A DNA stretch of 64,000 nt from Sphingomonas sp. 37zxx (GTDB lineage Bacteria > Pseudomonadota > Alphaproteobacteria > Sphingomonadales > Sphingomonadaceae). The stretch is taken from NCBI RefSeq assembly GCF_000786205.1, contig NZ_JROH01000003.1, positions 1-64,000 on the forward strand, written 5' to 3'. Positions 1 to 8,009 of this stretch are shown piece by piece (the stretch's first letter is position 1; each line of letters opens with the position of its first letter). The translations under genes were made by a program, and so were the position numbers. The notes under the pieces are model-generated. The model ran no database searches. It saw only the letters and a program-made list of their open reading frames with translations, and was not told where the DNA came from.

Positions 1-128
1 ATCGTCCAGCTTCGCGCTCGGTGAGACTCCCGGCCCACCCCCGACCCAGTCCGGGGTCGGATGTGCCCCCGGCACATCCTCGACAGCGCGGGGCGCTGTC
101 GACCCCGAACTCGCAAGCGGGAGGGGGG
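1..128. repeat. Composite palindromic insertion inside glyS (copy 3, left end outside window)
   Basis: Related to the two 105-bp insertions at 954-1058 and 1326-1430: it shares the block ctcggtgagac (18-28) and ends in the gcaagcgggagggg-type arm (113-128). Between these parts sits a second element: an outer stem cggggtcg 52-59 / cgaccccg 100-107 enclosing two perfect hairpins, 59-67/71-79 with loop ccc and 81-89/93-101 with loop ggg. The glyS frame is open through all of it. It follows the conserved ...AANILKKE segment, where ordinary GlyS has a variable linker. Confidence 0.75.
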
Positions 129-2274
129 CAGAAACCCCCTCCTTTTTGAGGATATTCGCCGCGCGCTTGTAGCCGGCGAGCAGGTTGGTCCCCTCAGGCG
201 TGGCGACAAACGCCTGCAACGCATGGACGCGCGCCAGCAGCCGGACGAGGTCGTCCTCATTCCCGAGCGCAAACACCGCGTCGATCAGGTCGTGGCGGAC
301 ACCGGCTTCGCGTTGCTGGACTTTTAGGCGGTCGGCGAAGAAGTCGACTGCTTCAGAAGCTGCCATGACCAACTTTTTGTATACTCTAGCTGATGCATAG
401 GCTGTACGTTCTTCGAGTTCGTTGATTGAAGCCGTATCGACAATATGGCCTTCATCGAAGATATTCAAAGGATTCGGGGTATGCAACAAATCCTCTAGCC
501 AAGGACTCCAACCACGCGCCGGCTTTGAGCTCTTTGCACCTTGAATAGCAATAAATAACCATGCCCAAAATGCGCGCTTCAAAGAAACGCGTATGATCAT
601 TGTAGTCTGGATTAACAAAATGGATAGCACTGCTCGGCGCAAAGCAAATGGGTCTTTAGAACCTGACGGCTTTTGCCCGACGAGGAAAAACCCAAAAATC
701 GTATCCAGCTTATCCGCCAGCGACACCGCCACCGTGACCGGCGCGGTGGGGACGTCGTCGCCTTGCCCGACCGGCTTGTAATGGTCGCGGATCGCGTCGG
801 CGACGCGGGGGTCTTCGCCTTGTGCGCGGGCGTAATAGCCGCCCATCACGCCCTGTAGCTCAGGAAATTCGCCGACCATGCCGGTGACGAGGTCGGCCTT
901 GCACAGCCGCGCGGCGCGTTCGGCGAGGGCGGCGAGTTCTTCGCGCGATAAATCCCCCTCCCGCTTGCGGGAGGGGTTAGGGGTGGGCCTTTCCTGCGGC
1001 GAAGCGCTCGGTGAGACATCCTTCCCACCCCCGGCCCCTCCCGCAAGCGGGAGGGGGGAAGAAGATACGATCCCCTCCTCCACCAGCCACCGGGCCAGCT
1101 TGGCAACGCGATCGACCTTGTCGGCCACCGTTCCCAATTTCTCGTGGAAGACGATCTTCTCGAGCTTCTTCGCCTGCTCCTCGAGCGCGACCTTCAGGTC
1201 GGTCTCATAGAAGAAGCGCGCATCGCTCAACCGCGCGGCGAGCACCTTCTGGTTGCCCTCGACAATCCGAGCGCCGCCATCGCGCGCGGCGATGTTGGCG
1301 ACGCAGATGAAGGCGTTGGCTAATTCCCCCTCCCGCTTGCGGGAGGGGCTAGGGGTGGGGCTTTCCTGCAACGAAGCGCTCGGTGAGACATCTTTCCCAC
1401 CCCCGGCCCCTCCCGCGAGCGGGAGGGGGGAGCAAACGAAATATTTCTGGTTCACCCGCGCGGTTAGCTGGATCACCTCGGGCGGCACGTCGAGAAACGC
1501 TTCGTCGAAGCGGCCCAGCAGCGGCACCGGCCATTCGGTCAGCCCGGCATTCTCGGCGACCAGCCCTTCGTCCTCGATCAACGCCAGCCCGGCGTCGGCG
1601 GCGAGCTTGGCTGCTTGATCGCGAATGATCGCGCGGCGTTCGTCCTGGTTGACCAGCACATGCGCCATCCGCAGCTTCTCGGCATAATCGCCCGCGCCGC
1701 CCAGCGTGATTTCATGCGGGCTGTGAAAGCGGTGGCCGACGGTGGTGTAGCCCGATCGGATACCAGCGACCTCGCATTCGACCAGATCCTGGCCAAGGAT
1801 CGCGACGATCCCCTGCAATGGGCGGACCCAGCGCAGCGATTCGGTGCTGGCCGAAGCATCGCCCCAGCGCATTGATTTGGGCCACGGGAAGCCGCGCACG
1901 ATGGCGGGGATTGCCGCCGCCAGCACCTCGGCGGTCGCGCGACCGGGCTTTTCGATGACCGCGAACAACACGCCGCCGCGATCTTCGAGCTGATCGGCGG
2001 TAAGGCCGGTCTTGCGCAGAAACCCTTCGAGCGCCTGTGGCGGTGCGCCGGCGCGCGGGCCTTTCAACTCCTCGGACACCGCTTGCGTCTGCATCGGCAG
2101 GTCGCGCGCGATGAGGGCCAGGCGGCGCGGGGTGGCATAGGTTTCGATTGCGCCGGGGGTGAGGCCGGCCTTGGCGAGTTCAGCGGCGAACAGCCGTTCG
2201 AGATCGGCACGCGCCTTGTCCTGCATCCGCGCGGGGATTTCTTCGGAGCGCAGTTCGAGGAGGAAATCGGTCAT
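1..2274 (-). CDS. glyS: Glycyl-tRNA synthetase beta subunit (partial, 3' end outside window)
   Basis: Beta chain of the tetrameric (alpha2beta2) glycyl-tRNA synthetase, which charges tRNA-Gly together with GlyQ. The ATG at 2274 starts MTDFLLELRSEEIP, the typical GlyS N-terminus. Later segments match family landmarks: GHRFHSPHEITLGGAGDY, LTARVNQKYF, GVMGGYYARAQGEDPRVAD and KDPFALRRAVLSIL. The frame stays open for 758 codons to the window edge, although about 100 C-terminal residues are still missing, so the protein is longer than the usual ~690 residues. The excess comes from in-frame palindromic insertions at 1326-1430, 954-1058 and 1-128, all in places where other GlyS proteins have variable loops. 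The stretch about 300-720 is AT-richer than the rest but still encodes conserved GlyS sequence. It lies downstream of glyQ on the same strand. Confidence 0.93.
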   Translation of the reverse strand, partial: MTDFLLELRSEEIPARMQDKARADLERLFAAELAKAGLTPGAIETYATPRRLALIARDLPMQTQAVSEELKGPRAGAPPQALEGFLRKTGLTADQLEDRGGVLFAVIEKPGRATAEVLAAAIPAIVRGFPWPKSMRWGDASASTESLRWVRPLQGIVAILGQDLVECEVAGIRSGYTTVGHRFHSPHEITLGGAGDYAEKLRMAHVLVNQDERRAIIRDQAAKLAADAGLALIEDEGLVAENAGLTEWPVPLLGRFDEAFLDVPPEVIQLTARVNQKYFVCSPLPLAGGAGGGKDVSPSASLQESPTPSPSRKREGELANAFICVANIAARDGGARIVEGNQKVLAARLSDARFFYETDLKVALEEQAKKLEKIVFHEKLGTVADKVDRVAKLARWLVEEGIVSSSPLPLAGGAGGGKDVSPSASPQERPTPNPSRKREGDLSREELAALAERAARLCKADLVTGMVGEFPELQGVMGGYYARAQGEDPRVADAIRDHYKPVGQGDDVPTAPVTVAVSLADKLDTIFGFFLVGQKPSGSKDPFALRRAVLSILLIQTTMIIRVSLKRAFWAWLFIAIQGAKSSKPARGWSPWLEDLLHTPNPLNIFDEGHIVDTASINELEERTAYASARVYKKLVMAASEAVDFFADRLKVQQREAGVRHDLIDAVFALGNEDDLVRLLARVHALQAFVATPEGTNLLAGYKRAANILKKEGVSAPLPLASSGSTAPRAVEDVPGAHPTPDWVGGGPGVSPSAKLDD
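954..1058. repeat. 105-bp palindromic element inserted in-frame in glyS (copy 2)
   Basis: Begins ccccctcccgcttgcggg and ends with the inverted arm agcgggagggggg, so each end is a hairpin and the two ends are inverted copies of each other. The length is 105 bp (35 codons), identical to copy 1 at 1326-1430, with only a handful of base differences. In the glyS frame it encodes a Gly/Pro/Ser-rich stretch containing AGGAGGGKDVSPSAS and PSRKREG. It sits between the conserved segments LARWLVEEGI and REELAALAERAARLCKADLV. Confidence 0.85.
1326..1430. repeat. 105-bp palindromic element inserted in-frame in glyS (copy 1)
   Basis: Same element and orientation as 954-1058, same 105-bp length, near-identical sequence. 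It interrupts GlyS directly after the conserved NQKYF motif, in the hairpin loop that precedes the FICVANI strand. It encodes 35 extra residues without a stop or frameshift. Confidence 0.85.
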
Positions 2275-2300
2275 GCGGGGTGCTTTGGGTAAGAAGGCAA

Positions 2301-2524
2301 TGGTTCACGCAAAGGCGCTAAGGCGCGAAGCGGTGAGCGGTTCGCGCAGAGGCGCAGAGGGCGCTGAGGGGTTTTGAATGAAGGATCGTCGCACGGCAGT
2401 GCGACCATCATCATGTCTGATAGCCGCTGGCGCGGCGTGGCTGCGCCAGTAGCGCAACTCTCTGCGTCCTCTGCGCTTCTGCGCGAAACCCCTTCTTCGA
2501 GCCTTAGCGCCTTTGCGTGAACCA
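2301..2524. repeat. Long inverted repeat between glyQ and glyS
   Basis: A perfect 24-bp inverted pair (2301-2324 and 2501-2524, containing ggttcacgcaaaggcgctaa and its complement) encloses a second imperfect pair (2341-2368 and about 2460-2487). The latter is built from cgcagaggcgcagag-type steps. This tttgcgtgaacc family is a dispersed intergenic repeat in many bacterial genomes. It fills most of the 259-bp glyQ-glyS gap; no gene is evident here. Confidence 0.8.
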
Positions 2525-2533
2525 TCTTCTTTA

Positions 2534-3406
2534 TCACGCAGCCCACCCGTTCTTGGCCATATACGCAGCACATGCGCCCTTAGCGAGATCGCGCACCCGG
2601 CCCATATACGCCTGACGTTCGGCGACCGAGATCACCCCGCGCGCCTGCAACAGATTGAAGACATGGCTAGCCTTGATCGCCTGTTCATAGGCCGGGATCG
2701 GCAGGTCGCGGCCCAGCGCGTTTTCGCATTCGGCGGCGTGCTTGCGGAACTGGTCGAACAGGCTGTCGGTATCGGCGACCTCGAAGTTCCAGGCGCTCAT
2801 CTGGCGCTCATTCTCGAGGAACACGTCGCCATAGCTCACGCCCTCGTCGTTGAAGGCGAGGTCGTACACGCTGTCCTTGTTCTGGATATACATCGCCAGC
2901 CGCTCAAGCCCGTAGGTCAGCTCGCCGGCCACCGGCTTGCAATCGAAGCCGCCCATCTGCTGGAAATAAGTGAATTGCGTCACTTCCATCCCGTCGCACC
3001 AGACTTCCCAGCCCAGCCCCCAGGCACCCAGCGTCGGCGATTCCCAGTCATCCTCGACGAAGCGGATGTCATGGGCGAGCATGTCGATACCGATCGCCGC
3101 GAGGCTGCCAAGGTACAGCTCCTGCAAATCGGCGGGCGAAGGCTTCAAAATCACCTGATATTGATAATAATGCTGCAGCCGGTTGGGGTTCTCGCCATAG
3201 CGGCCATCGGTCGGGCGGCGGCACGGCTGGACGAAGGCGGCGTTCCACGGATTGGGGCCGAGCGCGCGCAGCGTCGTTGCGGTATGAAAAGTGCCCGCGC
3301 CCATTTCCATGTCATAGGGTTGCAGGATCAGGCACCCGCGCGCGCTCCAATAATCGTGGAGCGTCAGGATCATGCGCTGGAAGCTGAGCGGCTTTTCGTC
3401 AGACAA
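2534..3406 (-). CDS. glyQ: Glycyl-tRNA synthetase alpha subunit
   Basis: Catalytic alpha chain of the class II heterotetrameric glycyl-tRNA synthetase. The sequence [57 protein letters not shown] and [12 protein letters not shown] is diagnostic of GlyQ, and 290 residues matches the family. The open frame continues far upstream to 4591, but that extension is antisense to the traB-like gene and has no GlyQ similarity. The best start is TTG 3406, giving (M)[11 protein letters not shown] as in sphingomonad homologues; no strong Shine-Dalgarno sequence is visible, and the next in-frame ATG (3373) would cut off conserved sequence. It is upstream of glyS and divergent from the TraB/GumN gene. Confidence 0.93.
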   Translation of the reverse strand: MSDEKPLSFQRMILTLHDYWSARGCLILQPYDMEMGAGTFHTATTLRALGPNPWNAAFVQPCRRPTDGRYGENPNRLQHYYQYQVILKPSPADLQELYLGSLAAIGIDMLAHDIRFVEDDWESPTLGAWGLGWEVWCDGMEVTQFTYFQQMGGFDCKPVAGELTYGLERLAMYIQNKDSVYDLAFNDEGVSYGDVFLENERQMSAWNFEVADTDSLFDQFRKHAAECENALGRDLPIPAYEQAIKASHVFNLLQARGVISVAERQAYMGRVRDLAKGACAAYMAKNGWAA

Positions 3407-3589
3407 TTTGGAGCCTTCGCAGGTGCGGGAGGAGCGGGTTTCGCTTTGGCGCAGGTGCCAGGAACGGTCAATGGTCGGCCACGTTCCGCATTCGCGGCGA
3501 GCCTGTCGAAACGCCGCGCTTTCCCAGGCGCGCAAGCAAGCGAAGGACGCAGCTTCGACAAGCCCGACACAAACCGGTATTGGGCAACG

Positions 3590-4471
3590 GTGCCCGCCCG
3601 CATCCTCCTTGCCATCGCGGCTTTTCTGTTTGCCGGCACTGGCGCGCAGCAACCGCCGGTCGACATTGATCCGCCGTTGTGGGTGGTCCGCGACGCCGAC
3701 ACCACCATCTATCTGTTCGGCAGCATTCACTGGCTCAAACCGGGACTCGGCTGGTTCGACGATGCGGTGCGCGCTGCGTTCGATGCCAGCGATACGCTGG
3801 TGCTGGAAACGGTCAACGTCGATGCCGTGACGGCGCGGCGGGTGCAGGATTCGGTCGGCACGCTGGCGCAGGGGCCAAGCCTGCCCGAACGCCTGCCCCC
3901 CGAATATCGCCCCAAGCTGGCGGCGGCGATCGCTGAACAGGGCTATCCGGCGGGCGCGTTCGATCGCACCAAGCCCTGGCTGGCGGCAACGACGCTGTCG
4001 ACGCTGCCGCTGCGGCGCGCGGGTTACGATCCGGCTTTGGGGGTCGAGACGGTACTGACGAACGCCGCACAGGCGGCGGGCAAGCCGGTGACGGGGCTGG
4101 AGGAACGCGCGCAGCAACTGGGCTATTTCGATTCGCTGTCGCAGGAGGCGCAGATCGCGATGCTCAAGGTCCAGCTCGACGGGATGGACCGCGCGACGAC
4201 CTCGACCGACGAAGTGCTCGCCGCCTGGGGGCAAGGCGATGTCGCGGCGATGGGGCGGATCGTGACGCGCGACCAGCATGCTTCGTCGGCGGCGTTCACC
4301 GATTCGGTGATTACCAAGCGCAACCGCCGCTGGGCGGGGTGGATCGTCGAGCGGATGCGCCGGCCCGGCGTGGTGTTCATGGCGGTCGGCGTGGGGCACC
4401 TGACCGGCGACGACACGGTGCAACGCGAACTGGCGCGGCGCGGGGTGAAGGTGGAGCGGGTGGCGTACTAA
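3590..4471 (+). CDS. TraB/GumN family protein, secreted or periplasmic
   Basis: The product (293 aa) begins with a hydrophobic signal sequence ([18 protein letters not shown]). It then shows the GumN/TraB hallmark [23 protein letters not shown], with the central [16 protein letters not shown] block and C-terminal [16 protein letters not shown]. These proteins are putative metal-dependent peptidases related to the TIKI/PrgY group; their bacterial substrates are unknown. The frame is open from 2513, but everything before 3590 is antisense to glyQ, so GTG 3590, just ahead of the signal peptide, is chosen. No clear ribosome-binding site is seen. A palindrome at 4479-4500 follows the stop. Confidence 0.8.
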   Translation: MPARILLAIAAFLFAGTGAQQPPVDIDPPLWVVRDADTTIYLFGSIHWLKPGLGWFDDAVRAAFDASDTLVLETVNVDAVTARRVQDSVGTLAQGPSLPERLPPEYRPKLAAAIAEQGYPAGAFDRTKPWLAATTLSTLPLRRAGYDPALGVETVLTNAAQAAGKPVTGLEERAQQLGYFDSLSQEAQIAMLKVQLDGMDRATTSTDEVLAAWGQGDVAAMGRIVTRDQHASSAAFTDSVITKRNRRWAGWIVERMRRPGVVFMAVGVGHLTGDDTVQRELARRGVKVERVAY

Positions 4472-4478
4472 CCCCAAC

Positions 4479-4500
4479 CCTCTCCCGCCTGCGGGAGAGG
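4479..4500. terminator. Hairpin after the TraB/GumN gene
   Basis: Perfect stem cctctcccgc / gcgggagagg with a 2-base loop, starting 8 bp after the stop. There is no T-run, so it may be a REP-type palindrome rather than a classical terminator. The same stem with loop tt recurs at 4657-4678. Confidence 0.45.
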
Positions 4501-4541
4501 CAGCGAGACTTGGGGGCGCGCTTGCGACCCCTAGTCGCAGC

Positions 4542-4678
4542 GGTGAGGGTTTTTGGCGACAATGGCGACGGTAGAAGAAGAAGACCCTCACCAGTGTTGG
4601 GTGAATAGCACCCCGTGCTATTCAGGTCATGCCGGGGGCATGACCGACCCAACACTCCTCTCCCGCTTGCGGGAGAGG
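4542..4678. repeat. Abutting palindromes forming a predicted branched structure upstream of rplY
   Basis: Three structures lie end to end without a spacer. (1) Stem ggtgagggt 4542-4550 / accctcacc 4584-4592. (2) Outer stem agtgttgggt 4593-4602 / acccaacact 4647-4656 enclosing two hairpins: gaatagcac 4603-4611 / 4615-4623 with loop ccc, and gtcatgcc 4626-4633 / 4637-4644 with loop ggg. (3) Stem cctctcccgc 4657-4666 / 4669-4678. Part 2 has the same plan as the element inside glyS at 52-107. These elements occupy most of the 319-bp gene-free stretch 4472-4790; the rest holds the rplY leader. Confidence 0.75.
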
Positions 4679-4790
4679 GCTATAGCTTGCCCCCTCCCCC
4701 ACAATCCGCTATGCGCGCCCGTTCCGTGGCAGGGTCATCCCTGGAGGCCTGTCCGGTTATTTTGAACTCAACGTATTTCGGAGACCCGAC

Positions 4791-5420
4791 ATGAGCGATA
4801 CGCTTACCCTGTCGGCCGAGACGCGCGAGCGGGTTGGCAAGGGAGCCTCCCGCGCGCTTCGTCGTGAAGGCCGCGTCCCCGCCGTGATCTACGGCGACAA
4901 GCAGGAACCCCTCAGCATCCACGTTGCAGAACGTGCGCTGATGAAGCTGCTGAACACCGGCCACTTCATGAATTCGGTCGTGATGATCGACGGCGTGGGC
5001 GGTGCGATCCGCACCCTGCCCAAGGACGTGTCCTTCGACGTCGTCACCGATCGCCCGGTGCATGTCGATTTCCTGCGCATTTCGAAGAACGCTTCGGTCA
5101 CGGTCAACGTGCCGGTGGTGTTCACCGACGAAGCCGGATCGCCCGGCATGAAGAAGGGCGGCGTGCTGAACATCGTCCGTCACGAGCTGGAGCTGGTGGT
5201 CGATGCGGGCAACATCCCCGACCAGGTCGAAATCGCGCTGACCGGGCTTGAGGTGGGTGATTCGATCCACATCTCGAACGTTACGCTGCCCAAGGGCGCC
5301 GAGCCGACGATCGACGATCGCGACTTCACCATCGCCACGATCATCGCCCCATCGGCGATGAAGTCCGAGGCGCGCGCCGACGAAGACGCAGCGGCGAGCG
5401 AAGACAACAGCGGCGAGTAA
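4791..5420 (+). CDS. rplY: 50S ribosomal protein L25, long (Ctc/TL5-type) form
   Basis: Binds 5S rRNA in the large ribosomal subunit. The protein is 209 aa with the L25 fold at the N-terminus ([30 protein letters not shown]) and the C-terminal beta-domain of the general-stress (Ctc) form ([38 protein letters not shown] is represented). The last ~20 residues are acidic and probably disordered. The ATG is preceded by a ggag ribosome-binding site. A strong hairpin at 5457-5489 separates it from pth; the rplY-pth order is common in proteobacteria. Confidence 0.95.
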   Translation: MSDTLTLSAETRERVGKGASRALRREGRVPAVIYGDKQEPLSIHVAERALMKLLNTGHFMNSVVMIDGVGGAIRTLPKDVSFDVVTDRPVHVDFLRISKNASVTVNVPVVFTDEAGSPGMKKGGVLNIVRHELELVVDAGNIPDQVEIALTGLEVGDSIHISNVTLPKGAEPTIDDRDFTIATIIAPSAMKSEARADEDAAASEDNSGE

Positions 5421-5456
5421 CAAAGGGGGCAACCCTTGTTCCTTGCGGCGACGATC

Positions 5457-5489
5457 GGGCGGGGCAGCGGAGACGCTGCTCCGCCCTTT
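5457..5489 (+). terminator. Hairpin between rplY and pth
   Basis: A 13-bp stem (5457-5469 with 5474-5486, one G-T wobble) has the tetraloop gaga and is followed by ttt. It is a plausible rho-independent terminator or attenuator after rplY. Confidence 0.6.
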
Positions 5490-5527
5490 CGTTATCAGCC
5501 ACCCGCCAACCATGAAGGACGCAACCG

Positions 5528-6097
5528 ATGCAGCTATGGGCAGGGCTTGGTAATCCGGGGCCGCAATATGCGATGCACCGGCATAATATCGGCTTCATGG
5601 CAGTCGATGCGATCGCCGAAGTCCACGGCTTTTCGCCGAGCACCAAGAAATTCCAGGGCTGGGTGCAGGAGGGGCGGATCGGCGGCCAGAAATTGCTGCT
5701 GCTCAAACCCGCGACCTTCATGAACGACAGCGGCCGCGCGATCCGCGCCGCGATGGATTTCTATAAGCTCGAACCCCAGGCCGTGACCCTGTTCTACGAC
5801 GAGCTCGACCTCGCCCCCTTTCGCGTCAAGGTGAAGCAGGGCGGCGGCGCGGCGGGGCATAATGGCATCCGATCGACGATCACGCATATCGGCGAGGATT
5901 TCCGCCGCGTGCGGCTGGGGATCGGCCATCCGGGGCATAAGGACCGGGTGACCGGCTATGTGCTGGGCAATTTCGCCAAGGCCGAAATCGAGGATCTGAC
6001 CGATTTGCTGGGTGCGGTGGCGGCGGAGGCCGCTTGGCTCGCCGAGGGGCAGGATGCGCGGTTCATGAGCGACGTCGCGGTGCGGATGGCGCGGTAG
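5528..6097 (+). CDS. pth: Peptidyl-tRNA hydrolase
   Basis: Cytoplasmic esterase that frees tRNA from prematurely released peptidyl-tRNA. The sequence shows GLGNPGPQY (N9), the catalytic His region MHRHNIGF (H19), KPATFMNDSGRA and FYDELDLAPFRVKVKQGGGAAGHNGIRS, all Pth landmarks. Its 189 aa is the normal family length. It follows rplY after 107 bp with an intervening hairpin, so it may have partly separate expression. Confidence 0.96.
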   Translation: MQLWAGLGNPGPQYAMHRHNIGFMAVDAIAEVHGFSPSTKKFQGWVQEGRIGGQKLLLLKPATFMNDSGRAIRAAMDFYKLEPQAVTLFYDELDLAPFRVKVKQGGGAAGHNGIRSTITHIGEDFRRVRLGIGHPGHKDRVTGYVLGNFAKAEIEDLTDLLGAVAAEAAWLAEGQDARFMSDVAVRMAR

Positions 6098-6147
6098 GGC
6101 TCTGCCTGCCCGTTGTCGCCGCCGCCGCATCGCGCTACCGCGCCGCC

Positions 6148-6732
6148 ATGCCAATCCGCTCGCTCTTCCCCACGCAATTCTACCAGGACCGCGTAGACAA
6201 CGCCGCGTTACTGGCAGAACTCGAAACCTCGGTCCGCACCCTCGCGCGTGATGATCGGGCGGGGCGGCAATGGTCGCGCGAGCATGGCTATCGCGGCTAC
6301 ACCTCCTACGCCTCGCTCAACGATCTGCCGCTGCGCGATCCCGCGTTCGGCGATCTGGTGAAGCACCTCAACCGCCATGTCGCCGCCTTCGCCAAAGCGT
6401 GTGCGTTCGACCTGGGGGGCAAAAGGCTGAAGCTCGACAGCCTGTGGGTGAACGTCCTGCAACCCGGCGGCACCCATTCGGGGCATATCCACCCGCACAG
6501 CGTCGTCTCGGGCACCATCTATATCGCGGTGCCGCCGGGGTCGGGGGCGCTCAAACTCGAAGATCCGCGGCTGTCGATGATGATGGCCGCCCCTGCCCGC
6601 CCCGACACCTTCGTCTATGCCAAGCCTGAAATCGGCAGCGTGTTCCTGTGGGAAAGCTGGCTTCGCCACGAGGTGATGCCCAATACCGGCACGCAGGACC
6701 GGATCAGCGTGAGTTTCAACTACCGGATGTAG
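6148..6732 (+). CDS. Putative 2-oxoglutarate/Fe(II)-type oxygenase family protein (TIGR02466-like)
   Basis: This 194-aa protein begins MPIRSLFPTQFYQDRV and carries a His-rich metal-site-like block GGTHSGHIHPHSVVSGTIY followed by SVFLWESWLRHEVMPNTG and ISVSFNYRM. This pattern matches a family of predicted 2OG-Fe(II) oxygenases of unknown substrate. The frame extends upstream to 6034, overlapping pth, but ATG 6148 gives the family's usual N-terminus. It lies 50 bp after pth and may be co-transcribed. Confidence 0.7.
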   Translation: MPIRSLFPTQFYQDRVDNAALLAELETSVRTLARDDRAGRQWSREHGYRGYTSYASLNDLPLRDPAFGDLVKHLNRHVAAFAKACAFDLGGKRLKLDSLWVNVLQPGGTHSGHIHPHSVVSGTIYIAVPPGSGALKLEDPRLSMMMAAPARPDTFVYAKPEIGSVFLWESWLRHEVMPNTGTQDRISVSFNYRM

Positions 6733-6908
6733 GTTGCCCCGACGTTCGCCCAGCCGATCGCCGCGCCATCGATCGCCTCGTTCATCGCAGCATAACCCCT
6801 GAAGGCCGCGCACGGGTGCATTTGTCAGCCCCGCGCGCGCGCGCTATGGCCGCGCCATCCTGTCGCCTTGGCGCGGCATCCCGAACTTTCTTCGACAAGG
6901 GCATCTTC

Positions 6909-8009
6909 ATGGGTTTTCGCTGTGGCATCGTCGGCCTGCCGAACGTGGGCAAATCGACGCTCTTCAACGCGCTGACGCAGACCGCTGCGGCGCAGGCGGC
7001 GAATTATCCATTCTGCACGATCGAGCCCAATGTCGGCAACGTCGCGGTGCCCGACGACCGGCTCGATCGGCTGCAGGAAATCGCTGGCTCGGCCAAGAAG
7101 ATTGAAACGCAATTGGGCTTTGTCGACATCGCCGGCCTCGTGCGCGGCGCGAGCAAGGGCGAGGGATTGGGCAACCAGTTTCTCGGCAACATCCGCGAAG
7201 TCGACGCGATCGTCCATGTGCTTCGCTGTTTCGAGAATGACGACATCCAGCATGTCGACAACAAGGTCGATCCGATCGCCGATGCCGAGACGGTCGAAAC
7301 CGAATTGATGCTGTCGGACCTCGAAAGCCTGGAAAAGCGCGTACCCAACCTGGTCAAAAAGGGCACCCAGGGCGACAAGGAGGCCAAGGCGGCGGCCGCC
7401 GTGCTTGGGCGCGCGCTCGACCTGCTGCGCGAGGGCAAGCCCGCGCGGCTGACCGAACTGAAAGACCCCGAAGACGCCCGGCTGCTCGCACAGGCGCAAC
7501 TGCTCACCGCAAAGCCGGTGCTGTACGTCTGCAACGTCAATGAAGAGCATGCAGCCGAGGGCAACGACTTCTCCGCGCGGGTGTTTGAAAAGGCCAAAGC
7601 CGAGGGTGCCGAAGCCGTGGTGGTGTCGGCGGCGATCGAAGCCGAAATCGCGACGATGCCGCCAGAGGATCGCGCCGAATTCCTCGCCGAACTGGGCCTT
7701 AGCGAAACCGGCCTCGCGCGCGTCATCCGCGCCGGGTACAAGCTGCTCCACCTGCTGACCTTCTTCACCGTCGGTCCCAAGGAAGCGCGCGCCTGGACGG
7801 TCGAGGTGGGGGCAAAGGCTCCGCAGGCGGCGGGCGAGATCCACACCGATTTCGAACGCGGCTTCATCCGCGCCGAAACGATCGCGTTCGACGATTATAT
7901 TGCGTTCAAGGGCGAGAGCGGCGCGCGCGACAACGGCAAGCTGCGGTCGGAGGGCAAGGAATATGTCGTCCAGGACGGCGACGTCTTGCTGTTCCGCTTC
8001 AACGTTTGA
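6909..8009 (+). CDS. ychF: Redox-regulated ATPase YchF (Obg-family)
   Basis: Universally conserved P-loop ATPase of the Obg subfamily associated with ribosomes and stress responses. It has the N-terminal MGFRCGIVGLPNVGKST P-loop, the switch region FVDIAGLVRGASKGEGLGNQFL and NVNEE in place of the GTP-specifying NKxD, the known reason YchF prefers ATP. The C-terminal TGS-like domain ends [13 protein letters not shown]. At 366 aa it is normal length. ATG 6909 was chosen; in-frame sequence upstream to 6648 is antisense noise. Its last 11 bp overlap the convergent MFS gene. Confidence 0.97.
   Translation: MGFRCGIVGLPNVGKSTLFNALTQTAAAQAANYPFCTIEPNVGNVAVPDDRLDRLQEIAGSAKKIETQLGFVDIAGLVRGASKGEGLGNQFLGNIREVDAIVHVLRCFENDDIQHVDNKVDPIADAETVETELMLSDLESLEKRVPNLVKKGTQGDKEAKAAAAVLGRALDLLREGKPARLTELKDPEDARLLAQAQLLTAKPVLYVCNVNEEHAAEGNDFSARVFEKAKAEGAEAVVVSAAIEAEIATMPPEDRAEFLAELGLSETGLARVIRAGYKLLHLLTFFTVGPKEARAWTVEVGAKAPQAAGEIHTDFERGFIRAETIAFDDYIAFKGESGARDNGKLRSEGKEYVVQDGDVLLFRFNV

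Noticed and set aside
300-720. Foreign AT-rich insertion in glyS
   Set aside because: Although AT-richer than its flanks, it translates to conserved GlyS sequence (KDPFALRRAVLSIL and following) in frame.
2513-3589. Long open extension upstream of the TraB/GumN gene
   Set aside because: It is antisense to conserved glyQ sequence; the real gene starts with a signal peptide at 3590.
3407-4591. Open extension of glyQ upstream of TTG 3406
   Set aside because: It is antisense to the TraB/GumN gene and has no synthetase similarity.
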